From: Pleodorina starrii
Lineage: Eukaryota; Chlorophyta; Chlorophyceae; Chlamydomonadales; Volvocaceae
Reading direction: 5' to 3'
DNA: 64,000 nucleotides
Assembly (NCBI GenBank): GCA_030267565.1
Contig: BRXU01000012.1
Span: 1,858,501-1,922,500, forward strand
The translations under genes and the position numbers were made by a program. The notes below the pieces were generated by a model. That model was not told the origin of the DNA. It worked only from the letters and a program-made list of their open reading frames with translations, and made no database searches. Below, piece after piece: positions 33,078 through 45,664 of this stretch (position 1 is its first letter; each line of letters begins with the position of its first letter).

Positions 33078-34034
33078 GGGCTGCTCGTTCAGGAGCCGGC
33101 GGGCCGGGTCCATCGGCCACGGGACTGCGGCGGGGTCGCCGCATCGGCACTCACAGGTCGCCGCCTGAGCAGCAGCGGAAACCTGGACCACAGGGCGTGC
33201 GTTCTCACGACCCGGCGCTCACGACCCAGAGAGGGCGACCTGGCAGATGGCTGGAGCGGAGTGGCGACCCTGACCCTGACCCTGGGCGCGGAGGATCCGC
33301 CGGGGACCTTGCCGGGGCCGCCGGGCTGCAAGGCACGGGACGTTGGCTGGTGGGGAGCGGGGCAGCGGGCGGCCCTCCCAAGCGCGCCTCTCCCCGCCTC
33401 TCCCCCCCCTCCTCCTCCTCCCCCTCCTGCGGACCAGCATCAGCCGCCACGTCGAGTGCCGGCCGCCTCTGCCTGCCTGCCCGCCAGCGGAAGGGGCAGG
33501 CAGCGCCAGCCGCAAATGGCGACTGGGGACTGCGCCTCCGCTAGATGGCAAGCGACCCGGCCCGCCCGGGGTCGGCTCGGCGGTCAACGGCGGGTGGGCA
33601 GCTCTGCCGGGACCAACGGCTCGGCAACCCTCTGTCCTTGGCCATGGGTAGATAATGGGCGCGCTGCTGCGTGCTTTTGACAGGCCCACACACAGCCACA
33701 CGCCTTCGGAGGGACTGCGGCGGGCTGGCAGCGCCGCACTACTCAGCGCGGCCCCGGGCCCCACGTCCCCATTCGCGGCGCTGCAATCTAGACACCGGCG
33801 CTGGCGGCCGCGGGGCCGGTCGGGGCCGGCGGGAGAGGGCCTGGAGTCTCCTGTCACGAGCGACGTGCGGCCACGCGCGGCCTGTCCTGTCCGGGCGCCC
33901 ACGTGACTGCTGGGGCACCGGAGGGAACCCACAGCGGGCCCCCGACGTAGACCGCGCAGACCGCCGGTCGTGCCGCCACCGCCGCCGCTGCTGCTGCTGC
34001 TGCTGACCCGGCGCCGCCGCTGCGCCACCTTCCT
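33078..34034. other. Convergent region before the PRA1 gene
   Basis: No gene is supported here. The stretch is GC-rich and open in several frames on both strands, but without family motifs or consistent codon bias. It probably includes 3' UTRs of the hypothetical gene and of PRA1. Confidence 0.4.
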
Positions 34035-37000
34035 TCAGAGGCTGTGGCTGTAGTCGTACAGCTCCGCCTGGTAGCCTCGCCTGCGGGGAGAGGGTGGCGC
34101 ACGATGCGATTTAGAGCCAAAGCTGGTTTCTGGTTCGCATTGAACGGTCGAATTGAACGGGAGTGCGGTATCCGTGCTGTTGGTCGGTTGTCATGAGATG
34201 TCCCGCATGACGGGTGGGGGTGGGCGGTGGTGCTGGCTGGCGACGAACGGCGTTGCGTGGCGTTGCGTTCTGATAACAATTAGCTGGCAGCCGATGTGGA
34301 AAGCATTGACGTTCATGAGTGGGCGACCGGGTTGGTTGGTTGCGTTGCGTCGCTGGGATGACGGCTAGATGGGGGAGGGGGGCGATGGGCGTGCGGGTGC
34401 GTTCTGCGGCGCGGGCGCAGGCACCGCCAACTGCGACGTCCCCGGTGTTGGCACACCAAGGCACCAGGGCGGCACGCGCCCTGCCTGCCTGCCAGCCTGC
34501 CTGCTTGCTTGCCAAGATGTACCAAAGGCCCCGGGCCACGGCACGCCTTGTAAGGCGCCCTGTTGTTGCTTTTTATCAGGTTGTGTCACACCCCTCCACT
34601 AGGTTATGGGGGGCAGGCCAGGCCTGCGGATGGATCGCGAACTGGGTCGGTCGGCTGGTTGGTTGGTTGGCCCGGTGGCGCGGATGTGTGGCTGACTGGC
34701 TGGCTGGGCCGCCCGGCTCTCTCTCTTTTCCATGACCGACCAGACGCGCGGACCCAGACGCGGGGTGAACTATCCTCGCCTCGCCTCGCCTCGCCCCGAT
34801 GCGGCGCCCCGATGTAACGAATCCTTCGCGCCGCCACGTGTGGCGCTAAGCCGCGCCGCCTCGGTTGACTAGAGGGCGGCATACCGTATGACCCAAAGCG
34901 ACGCGCCTCCCCTGGAGCAATGGAGAAGCCGGTGGCGTCCCAACCTGCCATCTAGTCACCCCCATGAGCCCTTCCCCCCGGGTAAACCACACGGGGGGGG
35001 GCTCCCGGGTCGGCTCTGTCCCACTCCAGCCCCCGCGGCGCCCCCCAGACTGCACCACCCATCCACCCATTCCCGCCCATCCAGCCCACCCACCAGACAG
35101 CTCGGAACTCCTCCCGCGCGGAGGCTATTTTGGCCTTCAGGTTGGGCAGCCGGAACACCGCGTGGAGCAGCGGCAACCCGACGCCTGAGGGGGGCGCAGG
35201 GGCCAGGGGTCAGGGGCACGCAGCGCAGTGGATGCGGGTGAGGGTGGAGGTGCGGGCGACCTCGACACCAGGGGGGGGGGCGGGGGATGCCGCCGCCACC
35301 CACGTGGACAACTGCGGCCGGGGCTGCGCAGCGGGCGAGGATGGGGTTGGGGCCCATCCCACCTTCCGCCAGACACCCCAGTTAACTCCACCAGTCGTCC
35401 ATACCGGTACGCAACATACACAGCTGGCGCCGCCCTCCCGCCCGATCACCCACATCACCCACATCACCCACATCGCCCTCCGGAGCCCAATGCCCGACGG
35501 TCCTCCCAGTCTAGTCCCGTCCAGTCCTGCCCCGAATCCGCGACCACATGTGCGGCCCAGCGCCCCACGCCACCCGCCCACCTGCCCGCCTCCCTGCACC
35601 GGAAAACTCCTTGTCGGAGCACCCACCCAATCCCACCCACCTATCCACCCACCCACCCAATCCCACCAACCCACCCACCCAGGAGCACTGCCCAGCTGAG
35701 TGTGAGCACCGCGTGGCTTGCGTACACCGCCCCCAGGCCCCCGCACAGCAGCGCCGCCACCAGCAGGGAGCGGGGCAGCAACACAATGTACACCCGTCGC
35801 CGCTTGTGCAGCCTGGAGGCAGGGAGGGAGGGAGGGAGGTGGGGAGAGGAGGAAAGGAGGCTCAGCGGTGTGAAATATCGAGTACACGACCCAAATGGGG
35901 AAGGGATATAGCATATAGGCGTCGAATGCTAGCCGCTTGTTATCCCGCCGAGCTGCCCGAGCCGCCAACAGACGGGAAGGCGCCCAGTCGCGGCCACATC
36001 AGCAACTGAACGCCCGACCCACATCTGCATCCACATCCACACCCTTCCCACATCTAACATCCTTCCCAGCCCGCCTCCGTTGGGGCCCGACTGCGACCGC
36101 ACGCCAGCCCCAGCCCCAGCCGTGCTGCCCGGGAGCCTGGATGGTGCACTGGAAGGGCTGGGCAGGGCGGCGAGCGACGAGCCGGGTTGTCTTCTGGGTT
36201 TGCAACGCCGCATGACCGCAGGATCTGGACGTGAGCTGCTCGGCCAATGCCCCAACCCACTTCCAGCCTTTCTTACGTCCCTGGCGTTTCGATAAGCCCG
36301 TGCCACCAGGTCGGGGCGGTTCCCATCCCCCATCCCCCATCCCCCAGCCGGCCGGCCGGAAAGTCTTTCCGGCTCACCCTACGACGCCGTCGGAGCCGGC
36401 CTTTGCCCGCGCCCTCGCCACCATCCTCGGAGCGACCTTTCGCAGGGCGTGCAGCAGCGTGTCACTGCACGCGGGAAGTGGGCACGCGGGAAGGGTGTTA
36501 TGGATGCAGAGGTCGGGCACACGGTCCGGGCGGGAAGGCGGGTAAGGCGGGGAGGAAGTGGTACGCGACGTGCAGGACGCCGGGGACAGGATTTCGGCGA
36601 CTTACTTGAGCCCCGTGGCAAACGGGTCGTTGCAGCAGCTGAGCCCCAGAGCCACAAGCCCAAGAGAAGCTAAAGCGGCCGGGTTTCGCAAGAAGCAGAT
36701 AATGAACGATAGGAACAAGATCACCAGGTAGTTTCTGCGGGAAAAGAGAAGAAGGTTCCATGTCGGGTCACGGATAGCATCAGAAAGCACTGTATCAGCG
36801 ATGTGGCGCTCACGTTCGGTAATAGTAAAGATTGTTTTTCAATCGACCGGTTAGACCCCGCGGTGGCCCTGCACAAAGGGCAGGGGCATCGACATCGGCG
36901 TCAAGGATGTTGCTTTCTATCCCGATTAAGACTAGCGGGCCAATGCATATTCCTACCAAATGCCCGGAAGAATTCTGATAGTGGACGCGGTGCACTCCAA

Positions 37001-37056
37001 CTAACGGTCTTCAAGGCGTCGACGACCTCGCCGAACGTCACCTTCTGCCAATCCAT
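34035..37056 (-). CDS. PRA1-family prenylated Rab acceptor protein
   Basis: Seven short exons splice in phase to 213 residues: 36957-37056, 36814-36868, 36606-36734, 36378-36464, 35679-35812, 35094-35184, 34035-34080. The N-terminus MDWQKVTFGEVVDALKTVSW with APRPLSEFFRAF, then LKNNLYYYRTNYLVILFLSF, is a diagnostic PRA1 signature. Two hydrophobic regions flank a basic loop: residues about 54-84 (NYLVILFLSFIICFLRNPAA onward) and about 130-175 (VYIVLLPRSLLVAALLCGGL onward). The C-terminus (LKAKIASAREEFRAVW, then RGYQAELYDYSHSL) is cytosolic. PRA1 proteins sit in ER/Golgi membranes and help release prenylated Rab GTPases from GDI. The start ATG has no competitor in frame. Introns are large for such a small protein, about 3 kb of gene for 642 coding bases. 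Confidence 0.85.
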
Positions 37057-37776
37057 ACTGTTGATGAGATTTGGCTACTCAAAAACCTGTACTGACTCTT
37101 AGAACGCTGGCAGCGTGCGTCGACCGTCAACGGCTTTCGAAGCTGGCGGGAACTTGATTTCGGAGCAGAAGCTGAGCTTCTAAATCGTTTTTTTATGGAT
37201 GTGTGTTACCTGGATAGGGACGCCTTAGGACAGTATTTTTCTCTCCGACAACAGACAAGGCGTCCTCGCTACGTCCGATATGGCCCACAGGCTCAGTTTT
37301 TTAGTACGGCGGCGAAGATGAACAGTCGTCTGCGCTCAAGTCGTAACCCTCTGCGCCGCCTATGTTTGAACGACGGCGACCAGCGAACAACACTAAAATT
37401 GGGTTTCGACAACGCCGCGTAATACAACGCAAGCCCTAGGCGGGCAGCCCAACGGCGAGGGAGCCCCCTCGCCCACAAAGCCATGGGCCCATGGCTGACG
37501 AGCTGTCTCACGCGCCACTTCTCCACTTCTCCACCTGGAGTAACCAAGTGCTAGGCCTCTGATAGTTATACGGCCATGGATAGCTGCCCTGCGCTCGATT
37601 TGGCGTGGCCCGCCTCACCCCCATCCGCCATCCCTGCCATCACCTCACCGTCGTTGCGCCGTAACAAAAACACCACCAGCAGCAGCACCCTCCGTCCCGC
37701 CCCACCCCCGACCTGTCCCGCCGTCCTCACCAACCGTTGCTGAGATGCTGACATTAAAGACGCGAGCCTGCAACCC
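37057..37776. other. Spacer between SppA 3' end and PRA1 start
   Basis: No gene is supported. It should contain the PRA1 promoter, since that gene is transcribed leftward. The part around 37100-37420 is AT-richer than the genes. Confidence 0.45.
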
Positions 37777-37781
37777 TTACA
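37777..37781 (-). terminator. Candidate poly(A) signal of the SppA gene
   Basis: TTACA on the plus strand (TGTAA in minus sense), about 213 bases after the SppA stop and the first such signal downstream. Confidence 0.6.
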
Positions 37782-37993
37782 TTAGCCCCCCCACCCTCAT
37801 CCACATCGCCGGAATGGCGATCCCGGTCGATTCGTGCCCGTAACTGCGCGCCGCCTACCCCACAATCGCGACCCTCCAACCAGCCAAGCACTTTGACCAA
37901 AAACGCAGTTTCTCGAACTACTTGAACATTGAACCCAGCCCAGGCAGCCAGCCCATGAAGCCCCAGCAGCAGCGACACCGCCAATCTTGGCTA

Positions 37994-40937
37994 TCAGATC
38001 TTGGCCAGCCTGGCGGCCTCTACACAGTATAGCTGCGGCCCGGTACCCAGCAGCAGCGCCAGGGTACCGCCAACCTGCCCCGCCGCCTCCGCCTCCGCCG
38101 CCCCCGCCGCCCCGCCACCCAACCCCGCACCCCCCGCCACCGCCACCGCTGCCGCCGCCCCGCTGTGCCCAACCCCCAACAACGCCCCAAGCGCCGCCAC
38201 CAACGGCCCCCAGCCTTCCGCTAGCTGCTGCTGCGGCAGCGGAAGCGGCAGCAGCGCTGCGGCAAAGCCCCGACCCAACCCGCCGCCGCCGCCCGCACCG
38301 CCCTCTCCCTCGCCCTCGCCCTCTCCCGGCCGCGACATGGCGCCCGAGCTGCGCAGCAGCTGCAGCAGTAGCGGCACACGGCGAGGCGGGTACGGCACCA
38401 CCTCCGCATCCTCCGGCAGCGCCGCCAGTCGCTTGGCCGCCGCCACTGCCGCCTCCAGCCCGCCCAGCTCGTCCACCAGCCCGGCGGCGTGGGCCTGGGC
38501 CCCCGTGTACACCCGCCCCTTGGCCAGCTGCCGGATCTCCTCAACGGGCCGACCGCGGCTGCGGGACACCTGCCAGCGAAGGCAAGGGGGGGGGAGGAGG
38601 AGGAGGAGGACGGGGGAGGAGTGAGGGAGAAGGAGCCCAGGCAGCCAGGCAGGCAGCCAGCGCCCCCAAGTGCACGAGCGCCTGGTGGACTCTGCTGCCT
38701 ATGCAGCAACAGCGCGATGCTTTCCATCCAGACGCGCAGTCCTATACATACATACAACATGCTGCTACCACCTGCCGGCAGTAGTCCCCCCACCCCGCCC
38801 CCCCGCCCGCCTCCTTACCTTGTCCAGGAAGTCAAGGTAGACGTGGTCTATCAGTGTCTCCATTTGGGCCTCCTGACGGGGGGAGAAGCCCGTGAAGGGA
38901 CTCAGTGCGTCGGCGTTGGCCCCCACCTGGGCAGGGGGGGGCAGCAGGGGGAGGGGCGGAGGGGAGGGGTAAAAAAGAAAATACCGCAGCGGAGGGACGG
39001 AGACGGCGTTAGCGAGCGGACCCGGAGGGGAGGGGAGGAGAGGGGAAGGTATGCCCAGGTCCCTCAGACAACGCCGGAGTCGGTGTGAGCGGTACCGAAC
39101 AGCTTCGGTGGTGCCAGTGAAGGGCTCTCGGGGCTCTCGGGGCCGGCGTGCCTCTCCCTCTCCCTCGCCAGCACATCCTACCCCGCCCGACCGCCCAACC
39201 GCCCGCCCCTCCAGCTCCGACCCGCCGAGCCCACCAGCCAGCCAGCCAGCCAGCCCCCCCCCTCCCTCACAACCCCTACCCCTGCCCCCATCCCTATCCC
39301 ACCCTCCGCCTGCCCCCCCTCCCCCTTCTCCTCCCTCCTTCCCCTTCCAATCACCTTCCTCTCACCCCCTCATCCCTGCCCGCCCCACCTTGACCGCCTC
39401 GCTCCGCACACCCGCCTCCTCCAGCGTCCCCGCCACGTTGACCTTGCCGTACAGCACCCCGATGCTGCCCGTCAGTGTCCCCGGTTGGGCCACGATGCGG
39501 TCCGCTGCGGCCGCCAGGTAGTAGCCCCCGCTGGCGGCCACATCGCCCATGCTGCGGAGGGGAGGTGGAGTGGAGGGGCGGGGGGGCGGGGGGAGAGGGG
39601 CGGGGGGAGAGTAAGAACGTACAGCCGCAGCGGCGGAACCCAGGGAGGGAGGGAAGGGGAGGAGCAGGGAGGGGAGAGGGGCAGTTGGGCTCCGCGCTCC
39701 TCTAATCGACGCAGGAAACGGGGGAAGAAGAGAGAGAGAGACAGAGAGAGAGAGGGAGGAGGAGGAGGAGGGCCGGTCGAGATCGCCGCTGTACCACGTA
39801 CTGCGGCGGGGGGCGGTGATGGGGCGGTGTGGTGGAGGCAGTGGACATTAAAACCTTGTTTCAGCCAGGTGCTGCCTCGTCGGCCGCCGCCCAGCTGCCA
39901 CGCAGAGAGGGCCCAACGGGGGCCCAGTGGGCGAGGGACGGAGAAACGACGAAGGCGTGGAAGACGCGCAATCGGGTCTCGCCTGCCCCCCCTCACACAC
40001 GCACCCTCCTCCTCCCCCCCTCACTTCGCTGTTCTTTCGCCGTCCCGGGAAGGTGAAGCGCCCAACGACGCACGCCCCCACTTACTCACGGATCACGGAC
40101 TCCCTCCTGTCCGTACACACACACCGCGCCCCACCGCACGGCTTCCCCCCCCCCCGCACCGCGCCGCACCTGACCACCACCTTCTTCCCCGCCGCCCTCA
40201 GCCGCATCATCTCGTGGTGCAGTGTGTCGGAGGCCAGTGCACTGCCCCCCGGGGAGTTGACCCGCACCACCACAGCGCCCACTGCGGTGGCGGTCGCGGT
40301 GGCGGTGGCGACAGGGCGGGGCAGGGGCCGGGGTAGGGGCCGGGGTAGGGAGAGCTTGCCGTAGTGGGAACCTCCCTTCGCCATGACTCGCAATGCCCAG
40401 GCATATGCGCTTGCGCTTGTCTCCCCCCCCCCGGGGCTTCTCCCCCCCCCCCGCGGAGGCGGAGGCGGAGGCGGGGAAGCGGGTATGACGGTATGTGTCC
40501 CACCAGGGGCAGCTTCACATTCGCAACCCCAGGATGTGAACACACCAGCGAGCGACATGAGCGCGCCGTTGTGTGTGTGTGTGTGTGTGTGTGTGGCAAC
40601 AGAGCGTGTCATGTCACGATACGGTCAGCCGCCTCGATCGCCTCGCTTTCCTCGAATTCACACACGGCAATCTCCCCGTACAGCAGCAGCCCGTTGCGCC
40701 AAGCACTAGAAGCCTCCCTCCCCCCCCCCGTCTTCCCCCTGAAGCGTCCCCTGACTCCCGCAGACGATCCTTTGCTTCCACCCACCCACCCGCCCCCCCC
40801 CCACGGGTCTGCCCTCTTTGCTTCGCATGACCCACGGGTCCACGCCGGCACCCACCCACCCACGCACTCACCATCGGGGTCCTCCAGCAGCGCCGCCAGC
40901 TGGCGGGACAACTTGGCGGCGTCAATCACCTGATGAC

Positions 40938-40972
<35 letters not shown>

Positions 40973-43900
40973 CCAGCCCGGGTACGGGGGGCGCGATTGT
41001 GGATGGTTGAGGCTGAGATCCGGGGGCGGTGGGGGTGGGCGGCGGGGTGTTTGGGCAAAGTTCCGAGCAGGCATGCATGGGTAGAGGAGGTAGAGGAGGT
41101 GGGGAAAATGCTAAATGCAGCGCGTTCGCGGCCGCTGCGCCAGCTTCGACACCAACGTGGCATATGAGCCAAGAGGCGGGGGGCCCAAGACGCTAAGAAG
41201 CCAAGCCGCAGGAGAGCGGGCCACCTCTCGCGCCTGCCTCCCTCCCTTCCCTGTCTCCGGCCCCCGCCCGCACCTGGCCCTGGGACGGCCCCGGCGGCAC
41301 CGGGCCTTGCACGATGGGCCCCGCGGCTGTCACCACCGCCACCTTGCGTTTCTTGGGGGAGGGGGCCGCCGCGTCCTGGCGTCACAGGGCGACATGCACA
41401 GAGGGGGGAGAGGCCGGGCGGCCGGGCGGCCGGGCGGGCTCTGTGGAAGTGGTGGTGGTGGCATTTCCACTGGACCCTGTTTCACTTCACTTATGTCTCG
41501 TCCGGATGGATATGCTGCGTCTGACGGCGTCTCCGCTCGCCGCTCTGGACCGTTACCGTATAAGGTGCTCTTACCCCCCAATTCCTCCCACTCCGCCCCC
41601 CTCGACAACCCCAAACCCGCCCCCCCCTCTCTCTCCCCCCCCCCCCACCTTCTGCTGCTGCCCCCCGCCGATGCTGCTGCTGATACTGCTGCTGATGCCC
41701 CTCAGCAGCGTGGTCAGTCCCTCGAAGGCGGTGCCCCCCAGCCAGCCCGCGGGCCCCCCCCCGGAGACAGCTGCCGCCTTCTGGAGATCCATCAGTCGGA
41801 TGTAGCGGTCCACGGACACGCGGGCCATGCGGGTGTCTTCCTGGAGGGGGGCAGGGGGAGGGGAGGGGCAGGGAAGGCGGGGAGGGGGAGAGGGAGGGGG
41901 GAAGGGGGATGAGCGAGTTGCCCGGTTTGGTTTGGTGCGCGGGGCCGGGGTGCGCGTCTGTGAGGGGAAGGGAACTCACTCACGCGCCCCCCTTCCCCCA
42001 CCCCATTCGCGCCCTGCCCGCGCACACCCATACCCGCACCCACAGTCCCATATACACACACACACGCGTGCGCATCGGCAGCTGTAACGGCGCCTTCCCC
42101 ACCCACCCACCCACCCACCTTCCTGCGCCTGTGCTTGCTGCCCAGCCGCTTCTTCTCCTGCTGTAGCGCCGCGTCGCTCAGCGGAAACAGCGCCTGGACC
42201 TCGTCCCTGAAACCCGGGGGGTGGGGGGGTGGGGTGGGGGGTAGGCAGCAGTGCCAACCGGAGGCGGCAGCATCATCATCATCATCAGCAGCGGCGACTT
42301 GGGTCCAAATGGAGTCGAGAGGCCGGTTGTCGGTTGCCGGTTGCGGGTGGCCGCTCGTCTTTGCCGTACCTTGCCTTGCCTTGCCGTCCGCAGCAGCCTC
42401 ACCGGGTAAGCGCAGGTAGGGGGCCCCCCGGGGGAGGGACGCTCCCTCCCACCCTCACGGTCACACACGGACAAAAAGGACACAGCCGCGGTCACAACGG
42501 ACGCACACGGATCACGCACAGGGAGACACGGGGGGGGGGTCCCACTCGGGGGGGGGGCCCATACGCACTTGTACTTGGTTCCGTCCAGCAGCCCGAGGTC
42601 GGTGGCGGCCGCCGGCAGCAGCGGCGCCTCGTCCACCGCCCGACGGACCGCCTCCGCCGCCACACCGCGCCCGGCACCCATGGCCGCCACCATCTGCGCA
42701 GAACGAGCAGGGCCGAACCGGACAGGACGGGACCGAACCGGACGGGACGAGACAGGTTGGAGGACGGGGGAAGGGAAGGGTGACAGGGGGGCATATGAGT
42801 GGGCACTGGGGCCAGTCAACAAGTAGGGAAGGGATGATGCCAAGTGGCGGGAGAGCCCCATCCCGCACCTCGCACCTCGCACCCCCCACCTCGGCAACCG
42901 CCTGTGCCTCCGCCTCACATCGGCGGCCGCCACTCCGCCCCTACGCACCCACCCACCCACCCACCCACCCACCCCCCACCTGCTCCGCCATGTCCCCCAG
43001 CAGGCTGCCCAGGTTGTCCCTCTGCGCCTCCGTGAAGCCCCGCTCCCTCAGGAAGTTGGCGGCGGACTTGTACTCCTCGCGAGCCAGCACCAGCGGCTCG
43101 GCGCGCAGCCGCTCCAACAGACCGCGGGCGAAGAAGCCGCGGCTCTCCAGGCCGGTTAGGCCGAGCATGCCTGGGTTGCGGGCAGGGAGGAGGAGGAGGG
43201 AGGAGGAGGGAGGAGGAGGGAGGGGTGAGTATGCAGGTATGAATACGGCACCTCAAAACCGTTGGCGAAGGCACCTCCGACTGCCCCGCCCGCCCCCTCC
43301 CCCCCACCAACTCCAACAGCAAACCCACCCGACGGCTGCATGAACACCCGCTCGCAGGCAGTAGCCAACATGTACGGCACCATGCCGTTACTGCCCGCCT
43401 CCCCGAAGCTGCCTGCGAAGGCGGCGGTGGTGAGGGGCCGCCCGCCGCCGCCGCCGCCGCCGTCACCGGAGCCGCCGCCGCCGCTGCCGCCCCCAGCAGC
43501 GGCGGCAGCGGCAGTCCTACGAAAGTCCAGTACGGCGTCCCGCAGCTCCTGGCACATGAGGAGAGGGTGGTTTGCGACGGGAGGGAGGTATATTAAAACG
43601 GCCCGGGGAGGAAGGGAGGCTGAGAGGGAGGGAGGGACGGAGTGAGGGAGGGCTGAGAGGGGTAGGCTGGTCCCGAGCGGCGGTGCGCTGAGGTGCGGGT
43701 TGGGGACTTCGGGTGCTGGCAACTGAGAGCCGGGTGCTGGGGAGCTGGGGAGCTGGGGGCAGAGTCGGCGCCAGCAGCGGAAAGGGAGGGAGCTGGGAGG
43801 GAGGGAGGGAGACCTCCCTGCGCACTCCCCAGTGCCACCTGCGCAGCCCTAAATCGCAGCCACGCCCACGTCCCTGGCCACCGCCGCAGCCGCAGCCGCA

Positions 43901-45664
43901 GCCGCCCCCCGAGCAACCTGCCAAGAGGCGGTGTTGGGTGACTTGCGGGCTGTAGGGATTGGCTGCGGCTCGTCTTTCCTACCTTTCCTCCCTCCCTCCG
44001 CTGCGGTACCGTTTTTATTACCCTCCTCTTTCGCTCCCTCTCTCCCTGCCTGCTCAGCGCCCTATCCCCCCACCCCATCCCCCCACCCCATCACCCCAAT
44101 CCCCCCCACCTGCACCGACGCCAGCCCTCCCAGGTTCTCCCGGGCGCCCAGGTACGCCACCAGGCCCCGGCACCGCTCGTCCTTGGCCGCACTGCGCAGC
44201 GCCGAAACCACCTGCCGCAGCTCCACCTGGTGAGCCGCCCCCCCAGCAGCAGTGCGGGCGGCAGCAGCAGTGCGGCAGCAGCAGTGCGGCGCCCCCAGTG
44301 CAGCGGCAGCAGGTCAACGAGGGCAGCGAGGCCAGCGAGGTGGAAGAACCGCGTTGGGGGGAGGGGAGGAACGAGTGGGTGGGCAGCTCGCTCGGCCCTC
44401 ATGTGGTGGGGAATGCATTGGCTGCCCCCCTCGGCTATCGGCGGCTCCCCTCCACCCGTAGGCCACCGGTGGTCCGACCAGCACGGGTCAGCCACGTGAT
44501 GAGGATAAAGGAGGGGTTGGAGGGGGGTACCGTAACACCCCGCGGGAGGAGGGGCAAAGCGCGGACGGAGACGGAGACGGGAAGCGGAGACGGGCAGCAA
44601 AACGGCGCGGATTGCGTGGGGCTGGCCCCTTCACCTTCCTTCTTTGTGCGGCGTTTGTGCACACCGAGTTTCCCCGGGTACCACCTCCCCCCACCCCCAC
44701 CCCCCACCCCCCTCCTTGCAGCGCCGGTCCGGCCACCAGTCCATTCCCACCCACCTGGTTTGTGTCCCCCATCAGCAGGGCCAGCGGGCTGGGGTTGACG
44801 GTCTCCACCAGGCGCAGTCGGTCCAGGGGAAGCTCCAACACGAACTCGCTGGGAAGCTGGGCATCGGCCTGGAAGGGCGGGGGCGGGTAGGGAGGGTAAA
44901 AAGAAGATACCGCAGCGGAGGGACGGAGGCGGCGTTACGCGTTAGCGAACGGGAGGGAGGGGAGGGAGGGGATGGCAAGGGGAGGGAGGGAGGGAGGGAA
45001 GTAGGGAAGGATGTGCGGGGATGACACCACCTGCTGCTGCAGCAACCAGCCCTTCAGCAGCCAGCAGTGAGGAAGCAATGCCGCGGCGAATGCGAAAGGA
45101 GCATACTGCTGCGCGAGGAAACTGGCGGTAAGGGCAGAGGAGAAATCAAATAGGCGCGATGATGGTGGGGGAGGTGAGAGGCGGGGTGTGGAAGTGGGTG
45201 AGGGTGGCGGCGCTGAGGGGGCGTGGTGGGGGCCCTGCCAGGTGAGGTTCGGGTGGCGAGGGTATTGATGGCGAGAGGGGCTGAGGCAGGGTCAGGGTCT
45301 GGGGAAAAGTGCGCATGACAAATCAAACGCACAGCAATCCCAAGAAGTTAAAGAGCCTCGTCCATTACAGGGGATTTGACGGTGGAATATGAGCTGGCGC
45401 TTTATCCGTGTGGCTGAACGTAATCGGCCGACGTAACGTTCGCGAAGCACAACATCCCCACAACACCTTACCAGACCCGGAAAGTGCTTCGCGCAATTTA
45501 ATGCGCTGCTTGATCTTTATCACATCTACCTTGAGAGCCCGGTAGCGAGCCGTGCCCAAGACAGCGGTGCTCAACAGTGCGCCAGCGCCTAAAACAGCAA
45601 GGCCTTGCGCCACGCCCTTTCGGACGCTGCTGAACAGGGATGAGCCGACGGAACTGCGGGGCAT
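37994..45664 (-). CDS. sppA: Signal peptide peptidase SppA (protease IV, peptidase S49)
   Basis: Fifteen exons splice in phase to 813 residues: 45467-45664, 45031-45108, 44755-44868, 44110-44226, 43329-43548, 42980-43170, 42569-42693, 42119-42206, 41649-41840, 41274-41375, 40872-40929, 40170-40281, 39389-39551, 38819-38926, 37994-38569. It has the double S49 fold of the 67K type. The N half carries the catalytic Lys in REEYKSAANFL (K277). The C half has VVVRVNSPGGSALASD and the nucleophile Ser539 in SMGDVAASGGYYLAAAADRI, followed by GTLTGSIGVLYGKVN. In plants and cyanobacteria this enzyme is membrane-bound in thylakoids and degrades signal peptides or membrane proteins. Residues 19-40 and 67-90 are hydrophobic. 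Low-complexity Ala/Gly inserts and a roughly 120-residue C-terminal extension make it longer than usual. The first exon junction is the least certain, with two candidate donors. Confidence 0.92.
38969..39022 (+). repeat. Intronic repeat family A, copy 7 (full length)
   Basis: AAAATACCGCAGCGGAGGGA is followed by CGGAGACGGCGTTAGCGAGC. It lies in SppA intron 38927-39388; in gene sense the pyrimidine tract lies about 43 bases before the 3' splice site. Confidence 0.85.
40569..40595. repeat. GT dinucleotide microsatellite
   Basis: About 13 GT units in the SppA intron 40282-40871. Confidence 0.95.
40939..40971. repeat. CA dinucleotide microsatellite
   Basis: About 16 CA units in the SppA intron 40930-41273, directly next to the 3' splice site of exon 40872-40929. 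Confidence 0.95.
43998..44034 (-). repeat. Possible degenerate family A copy
   Basis: The plus strand reads CCGCTGCGGTACCGTTTTTA. It shares CCGCTGCGGTA and a T run with family A, but the TATCTTC core is altered. It is in the SppA intron 43549-44109. Confidence 0.4.
44895..44953 (+). repeat. Intronic repeat family A, copy 8 (full length)
   Basis: TAAAAAGAAGATACCGCAGC is followed by GGAGGGACGGAGGCGGCGTT and TTAGCGAACGG, with a small internal duplication (TTACGCG). It lies in SppA intron 44869-45030, with the pyrimidine tract about 27 bases before the 3' splice site in gene sense. Confidence 0.85.

Noticed and set aside
33219..34028. Long minus-strand open frame before the PRA1 gene
   Set aside because: Arg/Gly/Ser-rich without motifs. 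It is in the 3' flank of PRA1, whose real last exon ends at 34035.
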